Shown here: piece by piece, positions 41,001 to 50,724 of the stretch
Layout: every line of letters begins with the position of its first letter
Position numbering within the stretch: position 1 is the stretch's first letter
Source: Diplonema japonicum
Lineage: Eukaryota > Euglenozoa > Diplonemea > Diplonemida > Diplonemidae
Reading direction: 5' to 3'
DNA: 64,000 bases
NCBI GenBank assembly: GCA_964019335.1
Contig: OZ025648.1
Span: 124,001-188,000, forward strand
The notes under the pieces: model-generated
What the model was told of the DNA's origin: nothing
Databases searched by the model: none
Seen by the model: the letters and a program-made list of their open reading frames with translations, nothing else
Translations under genes and position numbers: made by a program

Positions 41001-41161
41001 CCTCTCCACCCGCCGCTCCTCCCTGGCCTTGGACTGGGCCAGCTGCGTGCTGGCCCCGTTCCCTTCCGGCTTTGCCTTCTCCTTGTGCTTGTCTTTCTTC
41101 TGCCCATTTTTCTTTTCTTTTCTTTTCTTTTCTTTTCTTTTCTTTACCCTACGACGGGCAA

Positions 41162-41247
41162 TTTTCTTTTTTTTTTCTTTTTCAAAATACCAATGCAGGG
41201 CCGCCATGGAGAGCAACACCTGAGAAAAGGGGAAAAAAGGTGAAGGG
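41162..41247 (-). mobile_element. LINE-A 3' fragment (severely 5'-truncated)
   Basis: About 85 bp identical to the LINE-A 3' end plus an A-rich tail. It is flanked by ACGGGCAA words at 41154-41161 and 41248-41255, so it is a separate insertion into the same target. Confidence 0.75.
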
Positions 41248-41255
41248 ACGGGCAA

Positions 41256-42022
41256 TAATAATAATAATAATATTTGTTCCACTGCCAGTGGGGGAGACAA
41301 AAGGTGGAGAGAAGATAAAGAGGTTTGAAACATCAAAAGTCTGTGTTGCACAGGGTGACATAATTGTGCCTGGCAAATCACAGGGTGAAGCAAGACGGTA
41401 TTCAGTAAGGGGAGTGTGTGTATACTTCCTTTCAGATATTCCATTGTTCCATTCTTTCCTGGTCAAAATCTTCTCCTTTTGTATCGCCTATGGCGCAGTC
41501 AGTCTGCCTCTTGGCCCCCTAGTACATTCCTTCGACTGTCCTGCCCATGGCCACCTTTTTTCCTTTCCCCTGGTAGCGCATCCCCCTCAATAGGAAGGAT
41601 CGTCTTAAGGATTTCGGGGCGACTCTTGCCTTCGACCGGCCCCGAGCCGTCCCCATGCCGGTTTTTGTTTGTCGTTGGGGCTTGAATAGTTTTTCTTGCT
41701 TTCTGTTGTTTATTTATATAGTTTTTTTTCTTTTTTTTTTATTTTTTTTTTCTTTTCAATACACTGTACCGTCTTAAAAGGAGGGAGGGGTTTTTTGGCA
41801 GGGAACGAAAATACACTAGGGGAGGGGAGTGAAGGGAGGATTGTTCGAAGCACTATTTATTCCTTTTTTTTCTTTTTTCTTTTTTTTTTCTTTTTTTTTT
41901 TTTTCTTTTTTTCTTTTTTTTCTCTCATTCATTTCATTTCTTTTCTTTTTTCCCTACTCAACACCTTACTTGTCTCGCTCATGAGCCTAATGCTTTTAAT
42001 AGAGGAAACTCTACCATCCCAA
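41256..42022 (-). mobile_element. LINE-B 3' fragment with ATT-repeat tail
   Basis: The minus-strand end (...CACTGGCAGTGGAACAAAT followed by ATT repeats) abuts ACGGGCAA on the left, and another ACGACGGGCAA follows at 42023-42033. No intact ORF. The interior is homopolymer-rich at 41700-41930. Confidence 0.6.
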
Positions 42023-42033
42023 ACGACGGGCAA

Positions 42034-43353
42034 TAATAATAATAATTATTCCACTACCAGGCGGGGGGGGATGGGGGGCGGAGAAAGTTGAAACCATAAA
42101 AATTGGGAAGGGAAGGTTAAAACAGTCTCTCTTACTGAGCCATATCGGGGGGGACCTCTTGCTCGTTTGCTCGACCTCTTGTATATTTTCCTGGGCCCCC
42201 GACATCCACCTTTCTTATTTTTTCCCCATTCCCCCGCCACGCAGCTCTTGGGCCTCGAAGGCTTCGGCTGTCACCAAATAAAGACAACCCCAAATATTAA
42301 AGGACGGCGATGAGATCCCTAATTTTGATTTATCCAGCCACAGGGACCCCACCATCTGCTGGTTTTGTTGGGCTGTGGGAGCCTAAAATATAAATTTGAA
42401 AAGGAAATGTAAAAGGAAAAGTCAAGTTCAGAACTCAACTTCCACAAAGAAGGGAGGAATGCATAACTAGAAAAGGAGCCTGGTAGGGAAAATAAAAAGA
42501 AAGGGAAACCAATGGGGGAGGGGGAAAAAAGAATTACTGGTTACTATTTCTAAAAAAAAAAACCCCCCTTCTCAGCTGCGAAAGATGTTTTTCCAACGAG
42601 ACTCCCTATCGCGTAATGACGCGGGCGCACCAGGTAGGCCGGCGAGTGCTGTGGAGTCAATCGTCAGCGGGGAGGAAGAGGTTGTGAGAGGCGAAGTAGA
42701 GGAGGGGGACACGTTGGCAGATAACCCACCGGCCTTGGGCTTTCCCCGTGTGCGACAGGTCACACAATGGTGTTCCTTACACCCCTATGCGGTTCTGCCT
42801 GCCTACCCACCAGAAGTCGGACCTTCACCGAGAGACTGTGTCACACAATGGACTTACATCCCTTGAGGTGGTCCACCGTACTTGACGCCTCCGCTCCGAT
42901 TCTCTCTCCGCGGGAACCCAGCCTACAACTCTGGTGGCTGGAGGACCCACTTTGAAATCGAACCCCTCACGTGGAAAACACTGTTGCGCACTCTGGACAT
43001 TTTGCATTAATCTTGTTTTCTGTCGGCAAACAGTGCTCCCCACGCTCAGGCCACTTCGCTCGGGCGTTCAGGTCAGCTTCCCCAGGAAAACCATCAAACG
43101 GCGTCTCCGGATCCGGTCCTCGTTCTGGCGTGCAGGAGGCTTCCCCAGGGGATGCCATCCAACACGGCGCTCCGGCTCCGGCCCTCGGCCGCCCAACGCA
43201 ACACCGTTCCCCTGCTCCTCCTCTCGAGCTGCCTCTCAGCCGCGCAACCTTCACCACCTGCGCGTTGCCCAGGGACCACCACCGTGGAGGTGGGCAGCCA
43301 CCACACACACCGCGTTCGTCTACATGTTCATGTGTGTGTGTAATCGGACCCCT
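42034..43353 (-). mobile_element. LINE-B derived insertion with ATT-repeat tail
   Basis: The tail (GGTAGTGGAATA then ATT repeats, read on the minus strand) is followed inward by GGCTCCCACAGCCCAACAAA, also found at 46950-46988. GACGGGCA at 43354-43361 again marks the far side. Only short broken ORFs are present. Confidence 0.55.
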
Positions 43354-43361
43354 GACGGGCA

Positions 43362-43435
43362 GATAGAGTTCCACTACCAGGCGGAAGGAGGGGGGATAAT
43401 AATAATAACGGGTGGGTGTCGATTATGGACCTGAA
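43362..43435 (-). mobile_element. Short LINE-B 3' end fragment
   Basis: CCGCCTGGTAGTGGAACTC adjoins another GACGGGCA word. An ATAATAATAATAA block follows at 43398-43410. Confidence 0.5.
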
Positions 43436-43779
43436 TTCCGGTGAAACAGCTTCCCGAGGTGGCTTGCGGCTTTTGCCTTTCCCCCGAAGGATGCTAAATC
43501 CCGTATTGGGCGATACGCTGCTATCACGGCGTCGCGGCGGCCAGGGTGTGGTGAGGTGGAATAGCAACGTCCAGTATTTTGGTCTGGAAGAAACCGGGGG
43601 CTCTGTTGAACCTGTTGCTGCCGGCGGTACTTGAGCTCATAGTTTCTTCCCCGAACGGTCGTTTCGATTCAAAAAAAAACAGCGGAATCTGAATCTTTCC
43701 ATCCCAGAGTACAAAATTTGGCTTGGGTTGGTCCTTAATGGGTTTACACTCGGCACCGAACATGAAGAGCTAGCTACTG

Positions 43780-44377
43780 GACAACAAATTCTATTTTAAC
43801 CATCCCGGCATTTGACCCCTGACCGGCAAGACCAGCTCCAGGGGACGAGTTCGGCATATTGAAAACCCGGAAGTGGACCATGGTCGTTTTTTATTGGGTC
43901 CTGGAGAGCTGTGTTGCCAACTCCTCCATAATCTGGAAGAAGAGCAGAGAATGTGGCAAAAATTATGGCTTCCCGAGCTTCAAAGAAGAACTTGTTGGAA
44001 AGCTTCTCACCCATGCCCCAAAAACCGATCACACACACCCCCCGACAACACCGTCACCGACCCCCAAGCGCAAACACGCTAGCAATGAGGATTCCCTCAC
44101 TCAGAAATACCCAAAACGTCTCGATTTGACCCTAAATCACACCTCCGAGACCATGATGAACGGAACGAAGGTGAGGAGGGTGCTCTGTGCTGTTCCTGGG
44201 TGCGGGAAGAAGGTGCAAACGTGGTGCCCCTGTTGCAAAACCCCCTTATGCAAAACGTGTTTTTTACTCTTGCATGCTACCCCAGCTGAAAAAAAAACTC
44301 ACAGTTTGCTTTTTCATCCCACAGCCCCAAAAAGTCCCCAGACTGACCTCAATCCTAGAATTCAGGGCACCAAATAG
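43780..44377 (+). pseudogene. piggyBac-type transposase, decayed C-terminal half
   Basis: On the + strand the frame from 43859 reads TRKWTMVVFYWVLESCVANS and FPSFKEELVGKLL. These match the conserved post-catalytic block of piggyBac transposases (KWW..+F...L...+VNA, then F+.EL...L). Immediately upstream, in another frame and before a stop, is DRQDQLQGTSSAY, like the conserved 'GVDR.DQ' block. The C terminus carries the family's Cys-rich finger: CAVPGCGKKVQTWCPCCKTP and LCKTCFLLLH. Frameshifts and stops show it is dead. No catalytic Asp blocks are identifiable further upstream. Confidence 0.75.
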
Positions 44378-44567
44378 GGCTGAATGCTGCCCTTTTAGCC
44401 CAGCAGACCCCCCAAAATCGGACATAAAAAGTACACCCTCAACCCCCCTCTTACACACAAAGTTAAGTGTTCTCATCTGAATCTGGCACACGGTGTTCTT
44501 GCTTCACTGTTTCGCCACTCACTTTGACAGCAGCGACCCTCACAGCTCATCAGAGAGTAAGGGAAAA

Positions 44568-44641
44568 AGGCACCTGAGGGATTTGAACCCTCGACCTCAC
44601 GCTTACTAGGCGTGCGCTCTAACCAACTGAGCTAAGGCGCC
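44568..44641 (-). tRNA. tRNA-Thr (anticodon AGU), copy 2
   Basis: Identical in sequence to the gene at 33227-33300 with the same immediate 5' flank (CACACGATCGCCGG...). Target word CCCCAACAAATATTA begins 20 nt upstream. Confidence 0.93.
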
Positions 44642-44660
44642 ACACGATCGCCGGCCGTGT

Positions 44661-45585
44661 CCCCAACAAATATTATACGAGACTGAGCGACGATTATTAA
44701 AGATCAACTGATGATTCTGAAATTCTTTCACTTGTCCCCACGATTGTGTCTGAGGGTGGACGCGGCGGTCTCGGTCGTGGGTTCGGCTTTCTTGTTGGCC
44801 CTGGGGGCGTGTTTGGCCACAGTGGCAGTGTTGCTGGCCACGGTAGCGGCGTTGGTGGTGTTGGTGGCCTCGTGGGCGCGTTTGGCCGCAGTGGCGGCAT
44901 TAGGTGCCGCGGAGTCGTTGTTAGCCGCAGGGGCTTGGTTGGCTGCAGAGGCAGCATTGGAAGCCACGGTGGCTCTGTTGGCCGCATTGGCGGCGCTGGA
45001 AGCGTTGGGGGCCACAGAGGCATGTTTGGCCGTTGAGGCGGCGTTGGGGGCCACGGAGGCATGAATGGCCGTGGCGGCGGCGTTGATGGTGGCGGTGTTA
45101 TTGGCCACTGGGGCGGCGGTGTTCGTTTCGGTGTCAGGGAGTGGGACCCTCGATGCCATGAGAGATGCATCGTAGGCTGACATGAGGTTCTTAGCCTCAC
45201 CCTTCACCTGCGCTCCGCTTTTCTTTTCCCTCTTCTCTGGGGAGGGGGTGCCGGCTGCCTTGCACTCAGCGCAAAAGAATGCTCCGCACTCCAGGCAGGT
45301 CCACCTCTTCCCGACTCCTGACGTCTCCTGCCCGCAGCCCAGGCATGACCCCGAGGTCTGCCTCTTCTTGGACAGCTGCTTGTGTTCGCAGCTCATCACC
45401 TTACCAGAGGTCTCCCTCGGATGGGCGGTCATCATCCCGCTTCCGTCCTTGTCTTCCATCCTCTCTCTCTCTCTCCCTGTCCTTCGCCTTGTCTTTACCC
45501 CTCCCCCTGTCCCTTTCTCCGTCTTTCGACATGATTGAAGTGTTGTTTTGGTTTTTTTTTCCGACCGTTTCCCCAACAAATATTA
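44661..45585 (-). mobile_element. Zinc-finger retroelement-like insertion upstream of tRNA-Thr
   Basis: Direct repeats CCCCAACAAATATTA at 44661-44675 and 45571-45585 flank an 895-bp element with one ORF. Its 3' end (CAGTTGATCTTTAATAATCG and CTCAGTCTCGTA) is shared with the fragment at 33336-33405. There is no poly-A, and no RT is encoded, so it is non-autonomous. Confidence 0.7.
44728..45519 (-). CDS. Element-encoded zinc finger plus Ala/Asn-rich protein
   Basis: Open frame with probable starts near 45519 (MEDKDGSG context upstream is Arg-rich). A cysteine cluster CLGCGQETSGVGKRW...CLECGAFFCAEC gives C-x2-C-x10-C-x2-C-x4-C-x2-C, the spacing seen in piggyBac C-terminal fingers. It is followed by about 130 residues of Ala/Asn-rich imperfect repeats (ASVAPNASSAANAANRATVA). 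The stop lies inside the element's conserved 3' end. Possibly an ORF1-like nucleic-acid-binding protein mobilised in trans. Confidence 0.55.
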   Translation of the reverse strand, partial: EKGTGGGVKTRRRTGRERERMEDKDGSGMMTAHPRETSGKVMSCEHKQLSKKRQTSGSCLGCGQETSGVGKRWTCLECGAFFCAECKAAGTPSPEKREKKSGAQVKGEAKNLMSAYDASLMASRVPLPDTETNTAAPVANNTATINAAATAIHASVAPNAASTAKHASVAPNASSAANAANRATVASNAASAANQAPAANNDSAAPNAATAAKRAHEATNTTNAATVASNTATVAKHAPRANKKAEPTTETAASTLRHNRGDK

Positions 45586-45649
45586 AATGAAAAAAAAACA
45601 CCACACAGTAACCAAAGTTGAGGTAACCACTGGGGTAATTAATAAAAAA

Positions 45650-45722
45650 TGGTCGTGACAGGGCTCGAACCTGGGACCGTTGGCTTATTAGACCAATGCT
45701 CTACCGACTGAGCTACACGACC
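45650..45722 (-). tRNA. tRNA-Ile (anticodon AAU)
   Basis: Acceptor GGTCGTG / CACGACC, anticodon stem TTGGT / GCCAA (one G-U) with loop CTAATAA, T arm CCAGG-TTCGAGC-CCTGT. The 10-bp duplication CGACCGATGC that flanks the neighbouring insertion includes the first five bases of this gene. Confidence 0.92.
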
Positions 45723-45894
45723 GATGCTTTTTTTTGCAATAATAAAAACTGGGGGGAAACTGGGGGTGGGGGGAGGGGTGTGGGGTGTGTCCAGTCTGGG
45801 TGTGGAGACCATGCCGGCCCCGTGAGAGGTGGTAAGGGTGAGGTCCATGTCGGGGACTCTGAGGGCAAAGTCCGTGTACACTACCGACCGATGC
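45718..45894 (-). mobile_element. 157-bp retroposed insert duplicating the tRNA-Ile 5' edge
   Basis: The insert (45728-45884) is flanked by CGACCGATGC at 45718-45727 and 45885-45894. On the minus strand it ends in TATTGCAAAAAAAAA against the tRNA. No coding potential. Confidence 0.7.
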
Positions 45895-46763
45895 GAAATA
45901 TTTTTTTTTTCAAAATACCAATGCAGGGCCGCTATGGAGAGCAACACCTGAGAAAAGGGAAAAAAAGGTGAAGGGAAACCATGGGGAAATAGGGAGGGCA
46001 AAGGACCAGGCTTCTGCAAGCAGGAGGAGCCCTGGTCCCCCACCAACCCGTGCTCTGCTTTGGGACAGCCGAAGAGGGCTGAATTACATTATTCCCTCAG
46101 TCAAGTGAGAGAAAAACGGGGGCCTACCTTCCAGCTGGATGTCCTTCTTTGGCTGGAACCTCCGACGGAAAGCCCCCCAGGGAGGTATTGCTCCTATTGA
46201 GCGAATCATTGGTGAGTGTGAAAAAAAAAAGGGGAAATGGGAAACAGTGAGAGGAAGGGGAAGGAAGGGAAAGGAAAGTGGGAAACACAACATTCCATTT
46301 AACACACACACACGGGGCGATCCCTTAGCGCAGCACGGGGGCCGCGGGACCGGCGTCAAGAGAGACCGGAGGAGGGGGCGGCACGTTTGAAGGTGCAGTG
46401 ACGTCTGTAGACGCCAGGGATGATGGCGAGGTGAACAGTCCGGAGCGTGACCAGGCGAGCAGGCCAGACTCAACAATGAGGTCGTAGATCTGGGTCACGC
46501 GTCTCGACAGGGAGAACGCTAGGGAGGGAGTACCAGCAGGAGTGTCGATCGCCCCCCTCCCGATCACAGGGCACCCACCGACAACATGCTCCCTGGACAT
46601 CGGTGCTGCGTGGCAGGCTGGGCACCGGAGCACACCCTTGTGCTTCCTGTTCGGGCCAGCAGTCTGCAGGAAGCCGAAGAAGAGAGCCGAGTGACCAATC
46701 CGCAGCCGCGAGATGACCGTTTCAGCTTGTCTGGGGAAGCCAATGCGACCCGATGCGAAATAT
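45888..46763 (-). mobile_element. 5'-truncated LINE-A copy with 14-bp target duplication
   Basis: 45902-46743 is almost identical to 33514-34372 of the full-length LINE-A (3' UTR and the ORF2 C terminus, stop at 46325). Duplications CCGATGCGAAATAT lie at 45888-45901 and 46750-46763, with six filler bases at the truncated 5' junction. The target overlaps the duplicated word of the insertion next to tRNA-Ile. Confidence 0.9.
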
Positions 46764-49300
46764 TGGGCATAATAATAATAAATATTCCACTACCAGGCAG
46801 GAGGATCGAAGGGGAGTAGAGAAAACAATTCAAGGGGAAGGGAAAGGGATATCACTTCAAACCAAGAGAAGTGATTCGAAAGTGATCAGATTTTAAGAAC
46901 TTTGGAAGAGTTTCAATGTGAAAAATAAACAAGCTGACTGTGAAACTCCACCATCTGCTGGACTTGTTGGGCTTTCGGGAGCCAAAATTGAATTCAATTA
47001 AGTTTCGTTCTTCAATTTTTTTTTTTTTTCTTCTCAAAATAAAGGATTTCAAATCAAGCTCGATCGTGTACACCAAAGTTTGATTTAACTGTCCTTTTTT
47101 TTTTTTTTTTTTTTTTTTTTCCTTTTTTTTTTTCTTTCTATATGAAAGGTGAGTGAAAATTTGAATAACACTGGGGGCGGGGGCAGGGGCCTGGTAATGG
47201 AAAATAAGGGAAGACACTGGGGAAAGAGAGGAAAAGAAAGGATAGGAGTGAAGCCATAGTCGAGAGATTGATTCAGAAACAATTGCTGTCTGAAGTCGTA
47301 TAACAACTTCAGACCTCAATGTTTGGAGAATATAATATAATATAATCTATAAGCTTTTTTCACAGTGATCCCTGCCGCTCCAAGAGCTGGGCGGTCTTAC
47401 AGGCGTCGGTCGACAGGAGGACTTTGAGGGAAGGAAGAGAGCTACCGAAGATCTGACTCCTTTGGTCGATCCTCTTTTCGTCTTGGCATTCCCGTAGGAG
47501 GTGGCTTAGAGTCTGAGGTTGCGAACATAGATGGCACGGGACCTCCTCGACTGGGGGTATGAGTAGGTATCCGCAAGTGAGTGGGCTCTTCCCCACCCTC
47601 AGCCTCATGATCGCCACTTCCTTCTTTCTGTCCAGCTCCTCGAACTTCTCGAAGCTTCCGGCAAACAGCTCCCTGTACGTCTTTGTGACGCCAGTATCCT
47701 TCCATAGGCGGAGGTGGCTTCTGATGACATGCTTCCTCACCAGAGTTTTAACCACCTCAATGTCTGTCTCACGGGTGTGGGCCAGTCCTTTGCTCGCCTC
47801 TTTCGCCTTTTGGTCCGCCATCTCGTTCCACTTGTACCCGCAGTGACTCGGGACGTACTGAACGATTAGCTTGTGGCCTCTGCCTATCAAGCCCGCGACC
47901 TCCTGCCAGAGCTCGTAGTCATCTTTGGAGGCTGCTGACATGTGTCCACATCGTGGCACATCTTCCGTATCACTGACTGCGAATCTGTGCATACCAGAAC
48001 CATCCTTGGCTTGCAAGCTTCCTCTCTGAGAGTCTTGTCGCCAGTCGGATCCCTAGCCTCAGGGCCCTGAGTTCGCATTTGTAGGATGACGCCACTCACC
48101 TTGACGGCAGCGACCCTCTGGTCTAGGAAAGCGGCCACCCAGTCCGTAATTCTTTGCGGGTAGCCATTACTCCTCAATTTCGCATTTAGACCCTTGTGCC
48201 ACACTGTGTCGAAGGCGCCTTTCAGGTCGAAGAGCAATAGTCCGCCGCAGAACTCATCGTCTCTGATGCGGTTCAGTTTCGTGGTCACTTGCAGGACGTT
48301 CTCTTCTGTGGAGCGCCCTTTCCTGAAACCGGACTGCATCTTGTGCACCCTCTTCACATCTCCCACGTCTTGGTGGTAGTCGACCCTTATCTTTACTATC
48401 CTCTCCATTGTCTTTGAAATGTTGGAGGTAGCGATATCGGTCTGTACGATGCCGGATCACTTCTTGATTTGCCCTTTCCTTTGAAAAGTGGGATTATGTG
48501 CGTGAACCTCCAGTCTGATGGTACCACTCCCTTCTCCCATGACATATTGAACAGATGGAGTAATGTGTCCATGGCCGTCCCCCAGGTGTTTCAGCATCTC
48601 GTTGTACACTCCGTCTGGGCTCGGGGATTTCCCCTTCTTCAACTGCCTCAGCGCGTGCTTCAGTTCCTCCACTCAAGTCCTTGATCACTTTGGACTTCCT
48701 GTTTTCACCGTCCAGCATCTTCTTTGTGTCCTTGTTAAGGTGGGGTGCAAAAGCCTTTGCGTAGTGCCCCACAAGGACGTCTGCTTTTTGCTTCGCCGAT
48801 GTGTGTAGCTTGCCGCCTGCCATTAGTGGTGCTACTGGATCTTTGTCCTTCCTGCCATCGAGCGTTTTTATCGTCCTGAAAGCGTGTCCCTTTTTCTGAG
48901 ACAGCTCCTTCATGTAGTCGGCCCACGCTCTTTTCTTCCCTTCATCGATCTGTTTCTGCACTTGCCTGCTGATTTCACCAAGCCTCTCGCATTGATCTAT
49001 CGATGGGATGCCGATGTCCGACATAATCTCCTTCTTCAGAGCGTTTCTTTGCGCATCTTTCTCGGTGTGGTCGAGGGTCGTTTCAGCATGTATGTCACTC
49101 TGCCTTTGTGGTCACCCCTACCTCCAGGTCTTCGAAAGCAGGGTTGTACGACTTGGGGGGGCCCGGCCCTAACAGACCTTACGTCGCCACCACTAACGCC
49201 TTGTCCCGTTTGGACACCCCTATACGTGCGGGGCCGGCCAGGATTTAGCCGCGAGTTGTAGCCACGTCGTACGAGCTTCCTTCGCGCAGAGAGATGACAT
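46764..49300 (-). mobile_element. LINE-B retrotransposon, degenerate
   Basis: The ATT-repeat tail is at 46769-46783 (minus strand: GGTAGTGGAATATTTATTATT). The 3' UTR extends to about 47359 with the family word GGCTCCCGAAAGCCCAACAA. RNase H, RT and upstream ORF pieces run to at least 49100. Near 47291-47315 is a perfect inverted repeat GTCTGAAGT-N9-ACTTCAGAC. The 5' limit is uncertain. Confidence 0.7.
47360..49072 (-). pseudogene. LINE-B ORF2 fragments (RT and RNase H), frameshifted and deleted
   Basis: Three overlapping frames carry pieces of one polyprotein. 49024-48494 holds the pre-RT region (AWADYMKELSQKKGHAFRTI). 48408-47990 holds RT blocks MQSGFRKGRSTEENV and FDLKGAFDTVWHKG. 48016-47360 holds the RNase H end (YVPSHCGYKWNEMADQKA) and a C-terminal CCHC-like motif CHLCSQPQTLSHLLREC. 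The RT catalytic YxDD block is missing: the sequence jumps from KVSGVI to TDSQSV, so the palm and the start of RNase H are deleted. It differs clearly from LINE-A in sequence. Confidence 0.85.
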
Positions 49301-49847
49301 TGCTGTGACCCGTCGTCGTCGTCGTGTATTATTTTTTTTTAATATTTTTTTTTTATTTTTATCCCCTAAACGCCCGCGCGGACGTTTTTGTCCTTATTTC
49401 AAAATTTGCTTTTCGCTAAGTACTTTTTTTTGAACACGGCCCCTGGACTTCAAAATATGGCATTGTTGCGCGGTTTATTTTGTCTTGGAACTACATTTTG
49501 CGTTAAAAGTTTTGTTTTAATTGAAACCGGCAGGGTTCCTTGCACTTTCCTATGGTTACATGCTGCCCTTTTTTTGAGTATTCAAAGCAACAACAAAAAT
49601 GGGGGGAGTACCGTAGATAGGCTCCGGGCGTTTAGGGGTTATCTTTTTTTTTGTTGTTTTTTTTTTTTTTTTTCTCTTGTTCTTTTATGTTCTTTATGTT
49701 TTTTTTTTTTTTTTTTTGTTTTTGTTTTATTATTATTATTATTATTTTTTTTTTTTTGTAGACGAATTGGGGGGTTGGGGTTCTTTTTTCTTTTTTTTTT
49801 CTTTCTCATCTATTGGGATCGGTTTAGACAAAAACGAAATTTATAAT
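49301..49847. other. Spacer
   Basis: AT-rich with G/T-rich and poly-T blocks and an ATT run at 49728-49745. No gene is supported. Confidence 0.4.
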
Positions 49848-50608
49848 TCACACCTTCACATGCACCCACTCCTTTTCTGTTGATGTCTCCTTGAGGATTG
49901 CTTTTGGAATTTGTCGATCCAACTCTGACTCAAACTTAAACACTTCGTTCAGCTAGTGGAGGTAAAAAGAAATTGTGACAAGCAACATACCAATGCTTCG
50001 CTGCAAGTCCAAATGAGACAATTGTGGTCGCTGGAGTAGCAGTGCCAGCGGGAAAGGGTGTCTGTCTTTGGGTGGAGCTTAACCAGCTCGAAGTGTTTCC
50101 CTCTTGCCTCAACTTGATAAAATTGGATGAGGGGAGTGGAGAGGAGGGAAAAGGTTTCTTTCGGTGTCACAGGCGGACCGTAGTTGTCCGCGCAGCACTG
50201 AGCTGCCATAAAAATATCACGCTCTGAGGTAAGATCCGCAGCAGATGTGATGCGACGCGTAACAACTTTGACAAGAGGCAAGCTGTCCAACCGTTTGGCA
50301 GCCTTTTCAGTGACCTCATGTATGCTGACACCCTTAGTCTCATACATTGCCCTCTTTAAGGACCTTTTCACCATCATCAACCGATTCTTCAGAAACAGGG
50401 CATCTCGCAAATCATCATCGTTCTCTACCTTCGTCCCCATCTCCCCCACAGCTTCCTCTCTCCCCACGACCATGTTCTCCGCAAAGTCAGTTGGTTTCAT
50501 CCCCAGCTTCCTGCTTGTCCTCGCTGCTTCGAATAAACTCTCCATGGTGGGGTCGACCTCCAACTTGTCTGTCTTCCCATTGTACGTCACCACCACTGTC
50601 GCAGACAT
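49848..50608 (-). CDS. Conserved-looking protein with possible ubiquitin-like N terminus
   Basis: Exons 50608-49991 and 49952-49848, 240 residues. The 38-nt intron is GTATGTTGC...CACTAG. The ATG lies five nucleotides after TTCCAACAG. The first ~90 residues show a beta-grasp-like pattern (MSATVVVTYNGKTDKLEVDP ... NDDDLRDALFLKNRLMMVKR). A helical part and a segment with a CCADNYGPPVTPKETFSLLS motif follow. The spliced tail is LNEVFKFESELDRQIPKAIL and more. No family assigned with confidence; ELMO-like or other ubiquitin-fold proteins are only possibilities. Confidence 0.75.
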
Positions 50609-50724
50609 GATACCTGTTGGAAGGAGTGTTGGAGAGGAGTGCAAACGAACAAAGGCCGGTACGTTTCGGTAGCAAAAAAAAAAGGGGGTTTTTTAAAAGG
50701 GGAAAGGGTTATGGACGGGGCCTA

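Larger units (their letters stand above)
33502..41161 (-). mobile_element. Full-length LINE-A retrotransposon with 12-bp target duplication
   Basis: The body spans 33514-41149 (7.6 kb). The flanking words TACGACGGGCAA at 33502-33513 and 41150-41161 are identical. The minus-strand 3' end is CATTGGTATTTTG followed by about 16 A. The 5' end begins with GGGTAAAG and an (AAAAG)n run at 41104-41145. It encodes ORF1 and ORF2 and points its 3' end at tRNA-Glu. Intact duplications and long ORFs indicate a young insertion, though ORF2 has one frameshift. The orientation and the position just upstream of a tRNA gene parallel Dictyostelium TRE elements. Confidence 0.9.

Noticed and set aside
39874-41243. 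Long Ala/Ser-rich and Gly-rich ORFs on the + strand
   Set aside because: Antisense shadows of the repetitive LINE-A ORF1; composition follows from the GCG/GCC repeats.
47291-47315. loxP-like recombination site
   Set aside because: The arm-spacer layout is similar, but the arm sequence does not match loxP and no recombinase is encoded nearby.
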